Source of the DNA: Luidia sarsii
Taxonomy: Eukaryota > Echinodermata > Asteroidea > Paxillosida > Luidiidae
Assembly: GCA_949987565.1 (NCBI GenBank)
Contig: OX465103.1
Coordinates: 22,549,037 to 22,613,036, forward strand
Length of the DNA stretch: 64,000 nucleotides
Direction of reading: 5' to 3'
The translations under genes were made by a program, and so were the position numbers. The notes beneath the pieces are model-generated. The model was not told the DNA's origin. It saw only the letters and a list, made by a program, of their open reading frames with translations, and did no database searches. Positions 1 through 11,717 of the stretch are shown here, piece by piece; position 1 is the first letter of the stretch, and the number at the start of each line of letters is the position of its first letter.

Positions 1-743
1 ACAATCGTCCGGCGTGCTTTCTCAGCTGCACGGGCGGGCACGGGCACGCTGCAGCTTTTTTTGTTTTCGTGCGCGAGGCAGACTGGTACGCGTCTATGCG
101 GAAATAGGCCAAACACGATCGGAGCAGCATTGGAGCATGGAGGTAGAGGGGCAGTAATCATCAAAGTAATCCAAACTAATTCAATGGGTGAGCGGTTAGT
201 TGCGAACAGGAAGTAACAGTGCATGTAGAAAGTGTTACCGTAGGCCCATGATCTGAATAGAAAGACACTGAGGCAAACGGAAAGAAACTCGAGGCCCCCC
301 GGCTTCGCGGGTGACCGAGTTGGTTACGGACCCAGTTCATCATCATCAGTTGACGTGAAACCGCATCACGGCCCGGTCGATGACAAAGAACAAACTTCAA
401 AGGGGAACTTCGAATTTGAATCATTGCCAAGTTAAACATGTGTACACGTAGTAATGTACATCATGTAACAATAATGGTTGAACTTTGAAGTTGGTCTGTT
501 GGTGACCGCGTGAAGACGATAACTCGCATTGTGATAGTGATACTAACTAGGCCCAGTGATGATACATATCCGCATGTCCGGCTTTTCACACTGAGTGAAA
601 TAGTACTAAAGTAGTGACTAGTGCCTAGTGAGTAGTGGTGAACTTTTTCAGTAAGGCAGTGACTGGTGAGGAGTTTGAAGTGTGTTTTCGACGACAACTA
701 TTCGGACTCATCGCCACCGAGGCATCTGGTTTCGCCTCCCAAA
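1..743. other. Upstream region of the pleckstrin-family gene
   Basis: No coding exon is recognisable here. The stretch directly before 744 may be 5' untranslated sequence, because the first ATG pair of the pleckstrin-like frame lies at 744-749. Short open frames in both strands show no family resemblance. A promoter cannot be pointed to from sequence alone. Confidence 0.4.
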
Positions 744-3700
744 ATGATGGACATTTACTCCCACAAGACGAGAGTGAAGGAAGGGTTCTTGGTGAAGAAG
801 GTAAGGATCTATTCTAACTCTTAAGTACTACTACTACTACTAGTACTACTTGGAGTAGGAGCGTGTGGGAGGAAGATTTTAGTTACCCTCAACCACATTA
901 TAGGGTGAAAAATACTCAGTTCAAACCCTGTAAGTGTAATTATAGTTAGACTTTATTCAATAGCCAGCGAACTCTGTAATTTTGGTTTTGAACATTTTTT
1001 GGGCTGCTGTACGGTGCAGTACTGAACTGAAGGGAACGTTGAAATTAAAATTTGACATTTGGGGATCCATTCTTTTTACGCAGTGGCTGTTGTTACGGCA
1101 GTCGTCCGTGTGGTTCACTGACTTTTTCACAGTATTTGTCAGGATGTTTAGCTCTTGGAACCAGACTATCAGCTAATAGACTGGTTCAACCAGCCTTCAA
1201 TGCTGACGAAATACAATCAAGTCAGGGAACCACACGAATGACTGCCGTAACAACAGCCACTGCGTTCTTTTTATTTCATTTTAAAGGGCCATGTTCGCAC
1301 CAACTGGCGGACGAGATGGTTTGTGCTATTTGAGGATGCCATAGCGTACTACAAGAAGAAGAACGATGAGTTTGCAGCCGGAGCTGTCATCCTGGAGGGT
1401 TGCTCTGTGCTCTCCCCCTGTCCACAGTACTCCAAGAAAAAGGTACAAGTGGAGCCTGAAAAGTACGGCATTTATTTGATGACATTGTAGAAAGTCAACA
1501 CTCTGTACACTTTTGTACAGTAGTACTAATAGTAATAGCCTCTCTTGAAAGGAATTGAGAGGAGAGGAGAGGAGAGGAAGGGAATGGAAGGGGAGAGGAG
1601 GGGAGAGGAGAGGAGAGGAGAGGAGAGGAGAGGAGAGGAGAGGAGAGGAGAGGAGAGGAGAGGAGAGGAGAGGAGAGGAGAGGAGAGGAGAGGAGAGGAG
1701 AGGAGAGAAGAGGAGAGGAGAGAAATGGAAGGGAAGGGGAGAGGAGGGGAGAGGAGAGGAATGGAAGGGGAGAGGAGAGAACGAGAGAGGAGAGGAGAGG
1801 AGAGAAATGGAAGGGAAGGGGAGAGGAGAGGAGGGGAGAGGAGAGGAGAGGAATGGAAGGGGAGAGGAGAGAACGGGAGAGGAAAGGAGAGGAGAGGAAG
1901 GGAATGGAAGGGGAGAGGAGGGGAGAGGAGAGGAGAGGAGAGGAGAGGAGAGGAGAGGAGAGGAGAGGAGAGGAGAGGAGAGGAGAGGAGAGGAGAGGAG
2001 AGGAGAGGAGAGAAGAGGAGAGGAGAGAAATGGAAGGGAAGGGGAGAGGAGGGGAGAGGAGAGGAATGGAAGGGGAGAGGAGAGAACGAGAGAGGAGAGG
2101 AGAGGAGAGAAATGGAAGGGAAGGGGAGAGGAGAGGAGGGGAGAGGAGAGGAGAGGAATGGAAGGGGAGAGGAGAGAACGGGAGAGGAAAGGAGAGGAGA
2201 GGAAGGGAATGGAAGGGGAGAGGAGAGGAGAGGAGAGGAGAGGAAAGGACATGAGGGGAGGGGAGAGGAGGGGAGGGGAGAAGGTGAGGAGAGGAGAGAG
2301 AAGAGGGGAGGGAAAGGACAGTGTAGTTTATAAATTGTATTTATATAAATATATAATATATATATAATATATTATATATAATAATTTATATGAATGTTGA
2401 TGGCCCGACATTTCGACCCAAGCAGGACTTCTGCATATTAGTCACGTAGTTACCTCCCGAGTAATTTGTGCTCTTGCTTGTCGTCGTTGCCTCACGGAGG
2501 CGGTCTTTCAGTTGTCCACCCGAGACGGCCTGGACCTCTTGATGCAGGCCTCCGACGACCGCGAGCGAAATGAATGGGTCAAGGCCATTGGAGACGCGAT
2601 ACGGACTTGCAGCATAGGCATCGAAACAGGCCCGATTAAACGGCTGACAGAGGCTCAAGTCAAACGCAAGTAATGATATGCACATGTACTCCACCAGTCC
2701 CATTGGGCCGCATTTGCCCGTTGTATTGAGAAAAAAAAATATGACCATATATGTTTGGTAGCATGTAGATAATTTTATTACCTTGTGTGACTGGCAGGAT
2801 TAAGGAACTAATTACGCCATCAGAAATGGGCAGGAATCATTCGAGGTGGGTCCAAAGTGCATTCTACAGTGTACAGTCTATTACCTAATTTAAAAGGCCA
2901 TTTTAGAAAATTCCTCATTTCAGCTGGTTCTGCCGGATTCCTGATTCCATTCTCTGAGTGAGCGGGACAGGGCCTTAACGGATCAGCCCATTGCTCTTGT
3001 TTATTTTTGTTACAGCGAGGACATTGTCCATGCCATGCAAGATCCAGGGGCAGGGATTAAGCTGCAGACCAAGTCCCTGGATGGCACTTCTTACAAGGAC
3101 TGCTTCTCCGGTAGGATTCATTTGTTTCAAGTTTCCTCCAAATTTGGGAAAACTTAAAGAATCTGGCTGGCATTCAGACGTGTATGACTCGTGACTGATG
3201 GCGACTCGTGACTTGTAAATGGAATTCTGTCCAACTCGAGTCTTATTTACCGTGACTCAGATCTGAGTCACGGTAACAGAACACTCACACTTGCACTTGG
3301 ACATTCTGACTCAGATTTGAGTCCAACTCAAGTTTATTCTCCATGACTCAGACTCTTACTTGGACTCTTACTTGGACTTGTACTCTGACTTGTACTCGGA
3401 CCTGTACTCGAACTTGTACTCGGACTTGTACTCGGACCTGTACTCGGACTTGTACTCGGACTTGTACTCGGACTTGTACTCGGACTTGTACTTAGACTTG
3501 TACTCAGACTTGTACTCGGACTTGTACTTAGACTTGTACTCAGACTTGTACTCGGACTTGTACTTAGACTTGTACTCAGACTTGTACTCGGACTTGTACT
3601 TAGACTTGTACTCTGACTTGTACTCGGACTTGTACTTAGACTTGTACTCGGACCTGTACTCGGACTTGTACTCGGACTTGTACTCGGACCTGTACTCGGA

Positions 3701-6700
3701 CTTGTACTCGGACTTGTACTTAGACTTGTACTCGGACCTGTACTCGGACTTGTACTTGGACTTGTACTCGGACCTGTACTCGGACTTGTACTCGGACTTG
3801 TACTCGGACTTGTACTTAGACTTGTACTCGGACTTGTACTCGGACTTGTACTCGGACTTGTACTTAGACTTGTACTCAGACTTGTACTCGGACTTGTACT
3901 TAGACTTGTACTCAGACTTGTACTCGGACTTGTACTCGGACTTGTACTCGGACTTGTACTCAGACTTGTACTCATTAGCATCAATTTATATTGCCTGTCT
4001 GCCTGATGTTTTGATCGTAGCAGAACCTTTCTCGGAGGCAGAATTCTGCCCTGCTGGAATCAAGTCATCAGGACAATAAGGTCCTCTAAATCTATTTAGA
4101 TTTGCGTCTTGGTAATTTTAGTCAGTGAGCAGTTTGCATCAGTTCAATGTAGGCTTATATTGCTATAATTTATGACATTTACACTTCTCTTTATTCGGCA
4201 ATGTCAAAAGCCAAAACAAAAATCCTGTTAAAAAAAAATTAAAAGGCTCCCAAAAATGAATAACACCAAGAATTGAAATGGCAAGAATTGTCAATGGCCT
4301 GTTTGACAATGACAGTCATGCGAACCAATTTGTTAGGAGTCAGATTACAATTGGCCATGTTGGCTGTTTATCTTCAGGCAGCCCGGCTTGGCACAATGAC
4401 AGGAAACTGACATCAGTACAACCACTAGGCAATAGGCATCCTGCATGGAGGTTGCCTTATATGGTGCCAGCAACATCAGCCAGTGCAGTCCCACTTAAAT
4501 ATATCCTGCGGTCATACAGATAAAGGAAGGAAATGTGCACGCATGCAACAGTCACCATGTGTACCTGACAATAACACTGAAATTTCATCGTGTAATAAAA
4601 AAAAAAGTCTTTTCCCAAAAGTTATTAATCGTGCACTCACCCTCTCTGTCAATGCCTGGTAATTTCTTCCTAAACCAACTTAAATGAAGAAAAATTGAAA
4701 ATCTCAAATATTTTCCAGAGCCTGATGTTTGGATCCTAGCGCGACCTTTCTGTAAGGCAAAATCAATCAATCTTTAGGCCCTATTTGGGAAATTGACATG
4801 GAAGGTTTTCGTCATTCATTTGAAAATGTTCAAGTCATTTTCCAATCATTCGCGGAAAAAAAAAAAAAATCCCAAAAAACTGCATCCACTTTGTGTGAAC
4901 CCCACACTGCTGCATCCAGGTTCACTAATTGCTGTTTGCATCAAAATGAGGGAAAGAAAATTGGAGGTGTGATCAATCATGATCCCTGGAGATATATGAC
5001 AGATAATTCAATGCTTCTGACTGCCATTCCAACCTGGCAAAGTCACCTGTGTGGGCAAGAGTTGGATAGCCCAGGTGGTAGAGTGCAGGTCCTCGGTTCA
5101 AACCATAGTCTGGTCAATTGTCTTTCATATTTTCATCAATTGTTTTATGAAAGAAAAAAAATCCTTGTCAGAATTTTCATTCTCCTTAGATGTTAGTTTG
5201 ATAAAGGTTATTATTATTATTTTTTTTTTTTTTGCCTTTTTAGGCCAGGAGCTGGTTGACTGGCTACTGAAGTGGTCCTTTGCTGAGGCCAGACCCGAGG
5301 CCGTCGCCATAGCAACCACCCTGGTCATAGCGGCGCACTTGCAGCCTTTGGTCCGTTGTCGTTCGCTCTCCGACTGCAGGCAGGTGCTGCTGGATGAGCC
5401 CAAAGCCTTCTACAAGTTTGTGAGTGTCTGTCTCTTTGATGTCACTCCCCGTTCCTTCCAGATCCACCTAGGGCCCAAAATATCTGCTAGACCCCGGACC
5501 GAGTCGAGTCATTTCAGGTCCAGTGTGTGTCTGCACTGGCTGAGCCGTCTAAAGCTTTATTCGTGTCCTATTCACTCTCTTCTCCCTTCCTTCCATGTAT
5601 CTGTTTTGTCCTTGTCACTCTGCCTTTGAGAAACGTCCTGCTAGGATCAAAACGTCAGGCCCACTAAATTTTGAGATTTGCATTTTGGTAATTTTAGTCA
5701 GAAAGCAGTTTGCAACATTTTTGTATATCACTTAAAGCTTTATTCGTGCACAGTTAAGAAGAAATGGCCCCAGATATCACAGTTGGTTGAATTAATTTGA
5801 ATGTGTTTTTTTTTTACATTTCTTTAAAAAAAAAAATTGCTTGTTTTCACCGCGCTGAGGCGAAACAAAGTTTTCGGCCCGTAACACCACATACTTTATG
5901 AGTACAAAACTTCCCAAGTATAGAACTTTTTGAGGCCACTTGCCAGATTCTATTTACAAACAAATGAAAGAAAAGACTACTTGATGGCCATGGGAAATTA
6001 AAAAGTCTATACATTAAAAGGCATTTTTTATGCTATATTGCAATGTTTTTTTCTGACCATGGAAATCTGAGGCCCAGTGATGAAAACTTTCTCTGTTTCT
6101 TTCTGTCCGGCAGTCAGCCTTCCATATGTCGGCCCTGAAGACTCTTCTGCCCTCTAGCAGTGACTCTGACTCCAGCAACGACTCGGACGCCGAGCCTACC
6201 AGCAAGACCAAGACGAGGGCGCCCTGCCTCATATCCTCCCTGAGGTCGCTGAAGGGGCACGGAGGCAAGGCCGTCAAGCAGGGCTTCCTGATGAAACGAG
6301 TGAGTATCACCGGGGGGTTTCTTGGTGAGGGTAAGGCTGGTTAGAAATTACAGCAGCACCAGTAAGCACAACTGCAGCAAGCAGCCACTACAGCAACAGC
6401 GACTCCAGCGACAATTTCCATGCTACAGCAGAGCAAATGCTGCAGCTGTGCAAATTGCCCTCAGTCCCACTAATAACGACATATGAGTTTTTAATTCTCC
6501 ATTAAAAGTACCAGCAGAATCCACCACTGAAAAAAGCTACCATTTCTGCCTTGTTATCTTCAGGGCCATGTGAGACACACGTGGAAAGCCAGACTGTTTG
6601 TGCTGTGGGATGAGCCGCCCTATCTCGTCTACTACCGGGGGTCAAAGGTCAGTTCAGCCAGGTCATTTGACGGAGAATCGTCTCTGCTGGCATTAGGGGT

Positions 6701-8371
6701 TGAAGAGTTTTCAGCACTGACTCCACAAGAGAAGCATCTATCTCACTCTCCATCCACCTTCCCAGCTATCTCTCTCATTACGTCCCTCTCTGGATCATCT
6801 TGTCCGGAGTGGGGGCGCCAGTCACAAGCAGAGCAAAGATAGTTGACAGTTTGTGAAGACAGCAATCTGAGAGCTGGATAGTTCATCAGGTGGTAAGAGC
6901 ACCGGTTCAGTGCGGTCTCGGGCTCAGGTCCTAGTCGAGTCAAAATGACCTTCTAAAGTCCGAGGGAATCTCATAGTGCCACTACTCCAGCTGATCGCAG
7001 CCCCTATGATAGGGTTGTTGGTCTGCCTCCAGGCCTAATTCTATCTTATAAGACTTAAGGTTTTGCATGGTCGGTGAATCAATGTAGGAAGGTTTGCGGT
7101 GACACCATGTATAAGGTCTCTTAAAGAAGAGGTTTGGTTCTGAAAAGAACCCGAGTGGTAACTCAGTCACCACTCGGGTTCTTTTCAGAACCACACCTCT
7201 TCTTTAAGAGACCTTATACGTGGTGTCACCGCAAACCTTCGTATATTCATTCTATCTTGTTTCTTGGCCCTATAGGCTGATGGTGAGAAGCCATTGGGGG
7301 AGATTGCACTGCGTTGGTGTAAAGTGGACATCGTCAATGCCAGTCTAGGTGAGTTGTGTGTTTGATCTTTAGATCTCGGTAGATCTTTGCCTCATAGAGG
7401 GCAAATAATAATGACTCAAGGATATAAATTAAAGGCTGACCAGTGCCAAATTTTATTAGGATTCTGCACTTATGGGACACTGTTACTACTGAAAAATACA
7501 GGCTGGTAATAATTGGGTGAGATTCGCACCCGTGACCTAGTGCAGACGTCTTAACCACTCGACCACTGGGCTGGTCGCGGTCATGTAGTGTGGTGTATTC
7601 AAATCTTGTATGCAAAGTCGCATCACGGATATCATATGATTTGTAGTGGGTTCGAATCCCGCCCGAGCTGCCTGCAATTTCTTTTTACAGCAGGCAATTG
7701 GGAAGAGCACTGGGCATACAGTGTTTGATGACACGTCGAGAAGAACAATCCCTTGCCTGGACCAGGGTTGCCCCTGGAATTCTGTGAGTCTGAGGTGGCA
7801 TCTGATAATAATTATGCATAGTAGATGCGCTTTGGTATAATTATTGTGGATGAGCTATTTTGAGGTTGCATGTGTCATAGATTGTATCGGGAATGAGTCT
7901 GAAGCACTGTAGTGATGTGGATGTCCACGAAGAAACACGAAGTAAAGTGCAAGGGAACATCAGATACACAGCCCCTTTGCACACATGATTTCCAAGCAGG
8001 ATTCTGACCCCTGAGGAGGCAAGTTTAGGACGTGCTGAACACCTGAGGTGGTCCATCAAGTGTGAGGCGGTCCACCTCACAGTTTGACATGCAGGGCAAA
8101 GCCTGTGCCGGAGCGCGTTCTCCCAGGCACAGGAGAAAACGCTACCCTCAAGTTGTCGTTAGTCATGAACCAGACTGACACTGGCCTGTCTGCCTCCTTC
8201 CCCCTGAGTCCAGATGCGTCCCTGAAGAACAAGCAGCGGCAGAACCTGTTCAGCGTGACGACGGAGAAGGGCAAGGTGTACGTCATGCAGGCGGGCAGCC
8301 CCGAGGAGAGCATGGAGTGGATGCAGGCCATCATGAGCCCCAACGATGTCGCCCAGGAAGGGGCCAAGTAG
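744..8371 (+). CDS. PLEK: Pleckstrin-family protein (PH-DEP-PH), nine exons
   Basis: Coding exons are 744-800, 1287-1442, 2500-2669, 3016-3110, 5244-5419, 6114-6299, 6564-6647, 7276-7348 and 8127-8371. They join in one frame of 414 codons with TAG at 8369-8371. All introns are GT-AG. Residues about 12-106 form PH domain 1 (EGFLVKK, TRWFVLFED, then NEWVKAIGDAIR). Residues about 130-218 match the DEP domain (QELVDWLLKW, DEPKAFYKF), after which comes a Ser/Asp-rich linker (SSSDSDSSNDSD). Residues about 272-402 form PH domain 2 (VKQGFLMKRGHVRHTWKARL, EWMQAIMS). Vertebrate pleckstrin has this order in about 350 residues; the extra length is in the linker and in a PH2 loop. The family binds membrane phosphoinositides and acts in cytoskeletal signalling. 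The start is the first of two adjacent ATGs, and a vertebrate-like N-terminus begins immediately. The third exon could instead begin at 2512, but 2500 restores the expected PH strand AVFQL. PLEK versus PLEK2 cannot be settled, and upstream non-coding exons may exist. Confidence 0.92.
1556..2320. repeat. GA-rich polypurine satellite (AGGAG-type) in pleckstrin intron 2
   Basis: The tract is almost pure purine on the plus strand, built on AGGAG/AGAGG pentamers with GGAATGGAAGGGG interruptions. The same order of interruptions (GAAATGGAAGGG, GAACGAGAG, GAACGGGAG) appears twice, offset by about 305 bp, so a long block was itself duplicated. The long open frames on both strands arise only from the low complexity. 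Confidence 0.95.
2330..2400. repeat. AT-rich TA-repeat stretch
   Basis: TATATAAT-type low-complexity sequence follows the polypurine tract inside intron 2 of the pleckstrin gene, about 100 bp before the exon at 2500. Confidence 0.7.
3350..3975. repeat. 12-bp minisatellite (TGTACTCGGACT) in pleckstrin intron 4
   Basis: About 50 head-to-tail copies of a 12-bp unit, TGTACTCGGACT, with variants such as TGTACTTAGACT and TGTACTCAGACT that themselves recur in a regular pattern. Because 12 is a multiple of three, open frames run through both strands without implying a protein. Confidence 0.95.
3995..4150. mobile_element. Penelope-type tail repeat fragment (inverted pair)
   Basis: A diverged minus-orientation copy of the recurrent motif (CCTGATGTTTTGATCG...AGCAGAACC) is followed by a diverged plus-orientation tail ending in TTGGTAATTTTAGTCAG. 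The same tail is seen at 5680, 18100 and 49370. Confidence 0.65.
4715..4765 (-). mobile_element. Short Penelope-type tail fragment
   Basis: Minus orientation. The plus strand reads AGCCTGATGTTTGGATCC and then AGCGCGACCTTTCTG, a diverged form of the window-wide motif. It lies in pleckstrin intron 4. Confidence 0.5.
5060..5122 (+). mobile_element. tRNA-derived SINE head
   Basis: Internal RNA polymerase III promoter boxes are visible: an A box around TAGCCCAGGTGGTAGAGTGC and a B box GGTTCAAACC about 20 bp later. The sequence does not fold as a complete tRNA. It lies in pleckstrin intron 4, about 120 bp before the exon at 5244. Confidence 0.6.
5560..5742 (+). mobile_element. 3' end of a Penelope-like element with hammerhead-like motif
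   Basis: The stretch CTTCCATGTATCTG...TTGTCCTTGTCACTC is the reverse complement of sequence downstream of the GIY-YIG remnant near 61840-61890. This links the tail to a PLE. The hammerhead-like motif itself is at 5622-5660 (GCCTTTGAG, stem arms around TCCTGCTAGGA, then CAAAACGTCAGGC). The tail continues to TTTTTGTATATCA. It sits in pleckstrin intron 5. Confidence 0.75.
6870..6945 (+). mobile_element. tRNA-derived SINE head
   Basis: An A-box-like TAGTTCATCAGGTGGTAAGA is followed at tRNA spacing by a weak B-box-like GGTCCTAGTCGAGTC. It resembles the minus-strand element at 47345-47450 and lies in pleckstrin intron 7. Confidence 0.55.
7088..7240. repeat. Near-perfect hairpin with 72-bp arms
   Basis: The left arm 7088-7159 and right arm 7169-7240 are near-exact reverse complements around a 9-bp loop. 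Each arm contains GGTTTGCGGTGACACCA and CTGAAAAGAACC. The same motif pair recurs singly at about 41360, 42630, 43900 and 45452, so this looks like two copies of one dispersed repeat joined head to head in pleckstrin intron 7. Confidence 0.9.
7501..7730. mobile_element. tRNA-derived SINE(s) in opposite orientations
   Basis: On the minus strand, 7580-7501 carries a tRNA-like head (CAGTGGTCGAGTGGTTAAGA, then GGTGCGAATCTC). On the plus strand, 7645-7715 carries a B box GGTTCGAATCC followed by CCCGAGCTGCCTG and CAGCAGGCAA. The second body and the first head occur together in one element at 47870-47975, so both pieces belong to one SINE family. Confidence 0.6.
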
Positions 8372-9344
8372 CCGCGGGAACTGGGGGCCCATACAAACCA
8401 CCACAAACTCACCAATATCCTGTGTGGGTTTTTTTAACGGCAATATGCAACAATATGGCAAACTGCTTACTGACTGAAATGACGAGCGATGCACAGAAAC
8501 CACACGGCCTATCACAAAGGGTTATAAATCCATCGTCAGTTGAGTTACGATGCGCCGTAAGGCTTTGTAGAATTCATACCTTTATTGTCAGATTTTCTTC
8601 GTCATAATTTTTTTTCGAAATTGGTTCAGAAATTCCCTGTCAGTTTTCCTTTTTTGGTTTAATTTTTAAAATCTTTGTAAAGAAACCTCATGCACAAAAC
8701 ATGCACATTTTATTGAAGCAAAAAGTATTTTAACACCATGCACGAACCATTTGAGTATACACAACAATCATTTTACGAGAACATTAATTTACCTGTATAA
8801 ATGTATGTACACTGTACTATATACACGTATAGTCATCATTCTCTACAAGTTCTTTTTGGGACTTGCAAATGAGTTTAAAAAAAAGCCACCATTATGTGCT
8901 CCAACTTTAAATGAATCAATTTAAAACCACGCAGTACTGTATATTAAAGTAAGTTCACAGGTAGGCCTGTTGAAGTGAAAGCCGACGAGCTAAAAATAAT
9001 TTATAATTGATTTTTAAAGAATTTCAAGAAGATGAAGAATGTTACGGTAGATTTTTGCACAAATAACTATTTTCTGATGATTTTTTGTATACAATATTTA
9101 TTAAATAGAAACTAACCCAGCCTTTTCTGGTCAGCTTCACTTTCTTTTGGTTTCTATCCCGAATCATTTTTCCCAAGACGCATTACAGACAACTCTGGGC
9201 CCGTGGTACAGCCTTTCATCCGGATTTGCTTGGAATGGTGCAAATAATACTGTAGATCTACTTACTCCTTTGCAATTCCTTGGTGGCGTTTGGCGGTAAC
9301 CCACAAGATACCTGCCTGCTTTAGGATTGAACTGTCATCTCAAA

Positions 9345-9366
9345 AAAAGTCAGGCCCACTAAATTA
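9345..9366 (+). mobile_element. Minimal Penelope-type tail scrap
   Basis: Only the last part of the recurrent tail is present (GTCAGGCCCACTAAATT), between A-rich stretches. The left edge falls within three bases of the position where a hammerhead ribozyme of this type would cleave. Confidence 0.4.
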
Positions 9367-9859
9367 AAAAAAAAAAAAGGCTAACAAAAATTTGGTCCGC
9401 GCATTCCTTGGTTTTGTGCCTACAATGCTGCCTGCCAGCCCGAGCCACCCATGGTTACACTAAACCATTAGAACAAGGCAACTGGCTGAACCAAACAGAA
9501 AGGCCTTTATATATACTGTACCATTATTATACAAAGAACATTGGAAAAGGTGCATGAAAAAGTCCATTAAAGAAAGCCAGATGCCACCAAACCAACGTCG
9601 TCGATGATGCCTCAAAACTCTGATAAGACACCCTACCTTTATTAATCGTATAGGTTCTTCAGTCTTATGAGTTCGGGAGCTCATAAAAAAAATTATATTA
9701 ATTGCGGTCAATCCTGGAGTCGGCCATCATAGGCAATCACGGTGACTGGACTATAGCCTAGGCTTGCCAGCGCTTTGCGTGATGTACAAAAACCATGAGA
9801 ATTAGGGCCATGGTATTAGTTCAGTTATACGGCATATCGTAAGGCTTTGTCAGTTAAAT

Positions 9860-10110
9860 CAACATCCAGACTTGAACCAAGAGCTGAACCAAGACCTAGA
9901 CTTTAACCTAGACCTCGATCTTGACCAAGACATAGACCTGAATCTGGACCCGACGAGGCCTATACAGACCTATGACCTTCGGGATACATCTCGATCTCGA
10001 CCCGGACCATAATCTGGACCTCGGCCAAGACCTAGACCTAGACGTTCGATCTAGACCAGACAAACACCAAAACCTTGACCCTGACCTGCACCTTGATCTA
10101 TACGCCTGCA
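9860..10110. repeat. Degenerate hexamer repeat (GACCTN)
   Basis: The plus strand shows many spaced GACCTAGACCTT-like hexamers. Similar degenerate hexamer tracts occur at 58330-59000 and 60480-60800. Confidence 0.7.
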
Positions 10111-10399
10111 GACAGAGGGCTACACCTGGGCATAATATACCCGGGCCTTGCTTCAAATGATCCCTTAAACTTCTAAAGGGTCAGTATGGTCATCGAAGCC
10201 AGCGGAATTGACTATTCGGACCGCTCGTTTTTGTAAAAGAAAAGTTTGTTAATACATTGTGTATTACTAAGGAAGCAATTCCTATAACAGTGTATACAGT
10301 ACTAAGATAGGGTAGTATTAAGTTTTATTGTAAATACTAAATAGAAGTTAAAGATATAGAGGAAGTAAATGCTTGATTTGATTGAAAACTCCTATATTT

Positions 10400-10990
10400 C
10401 TCGCAATGGGCCTAATTTTACAAAGGTAGTCAATGTGTTTGATGCAAGTTAATTTGGAGTCAATATATAATCCTAGAAATTTAAAATAATCAACCTTTTG
10501 CATGGGTACATCATTATTCTAATGTCTTCTGGAAGTTCATTTGCGGTTGCAATACATAACATAAACTTAAACATAACAGTCATAAACAAAATAGAATCGT
10601 CAGTAAATATTAAGATGAATGAAAATATATTATCGATATAGCCATAGATCAGATAAAAGTAAAGGACCCAGCATTGATCCCTGAGGGACCCCACAGATAT
10701 ATCTTGACTTGCTTGTCTAAGATCGTTGAAAAAAAACCTGCATATCGGTAGATAATACGAGTAGGCCTATACTATGCACTTTTTTGCAAAGATCTTAGAG
10801 TTAGACAACCAAGTCAAGATAGATATAGGTCTGTAGTTAGAAAAATGGCCTATTTTTTTTTTAAACAAGGCATTGATATGAGCAATGGGCAATGGGCTTC
10901 CTAATTGAAGAATTAATTAAGTCACAGCCAGTGCAGGTTATATCGATAACCTCTTCATCATTTATTGGCTTAAAAAACACTAAACCTGGG
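10400..10990 (-). mobile_element. LINE reverse-transcriptase remnant (dead)
   Basis: Conceptual translation of the minus strand shows pieces of a non-LTR reverse transcriptase in their usual order but in different frames: NYRPISILTW with KIF after it near 10770-10850, then CGVPQGSMLGP near 10670-10710, then FTDDSILFM near 10580-10610. The catalytic motif is FTDD rather than (F/Y)ADD. Frameshifts and stops separate the blocks, so it cannot encode a working enzyme. It resembles jockey/CR1-like LINEs; the clade is not certain. Confidence 0.7.
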
Positions 10991-11075
10991 TTTTGGGGTT
11001 TTTTTTATTCCGTAAAAGGCCATCGGAATAAACGAGTTTATTTTTAGAATTTGTAAGATTTTAGAAGAAGTTTAG

Positions 11076-11461
11076 TCATTTCAATAATTTCAATAATTTC
11101 AATAATTTCAATAATTTCAATGATTTCAATCATTTCAATCATTTCAATAATTTCAATAATTTCAATAATTTCAATAATTTCAAAAATTTCAATAATTTTA
11201 TAATTTCAATCATTTCAATCATTTCAACAATTCAATCATTTCAATGATTTCAATGATTTCAATCATTTTAAATCATTTCAATCATTTCAATCATTTCAAT
11301 GATTTCAATGATTTCAATGATTTCAATCATTTTCAATGATTTCAATGATTTCAATGATTTCAATGATTTCAATCATTTCAATCATTTCAATCATTTCAAT
11401 CATTTAAATCATTTCAATCATTTCAATCATTTCAATCATTTCAATCATTTCAATCGTTTCA
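11076..11461. repeat. 9-bp minisatellite (ATTTCAATN) at the edge of the tRNA array
   Basis: About 40 copies of ATTTCAATA/ATTTCAATC/ATTTCAATG, with runs of the same variant grouped together. It ends about 250 bp before the first tRNA gene. Confidence 0.95.
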
Positions 11462-11717
11462 GAGGATTAATGTATTAAAATGTTCAAATGTATCAATAGA
11501 TCAAAATAAAGTGTGAGCAATACACAATTCATGTAGACTCCAGCAGTATGATTTATAATAATGGTTAATGATATGAAGTGGTAAACTAACCGTAATATTT
11601 GTTTTCTTTCTTGATACATTTTTGAGAAATCACTGTACCAGCAGTTGCCGACCAAGAGGAAGTAATGTCCGAGATGATGTATGATGAAAAGAAATATCAA
11701 TTTAGAAAACCAAAATC

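Larger units (their letters stand above)
8372..10399. other. Intergenic region after the pleckstrin gene
   Basis: AT-rich sequence, presumably including the pleckstrin 3' untranslated region. A tail fragment GTCAGGCCCACTAAATT is at about 9347-9365, and a degenerate GACCTN hexamer repeat is at 9860-10110. I see no exon. Confidence 0.5.

Noticed and set aside
1326..2367. Open frames of 262-308 codons rich in Gly-Glu-Arg or Leu-Ser-Pro
   Set aside because: They are produced by the GA-rich repeat, in several frames of both strands, inside an intron.
3334..4079. Open frames of 216 and 239 codons made of SPST or DLYS repeats
   Set aside because: The 12-bp minisatellite has a codon-multiple period; both strands stay open without any protein resemblance.
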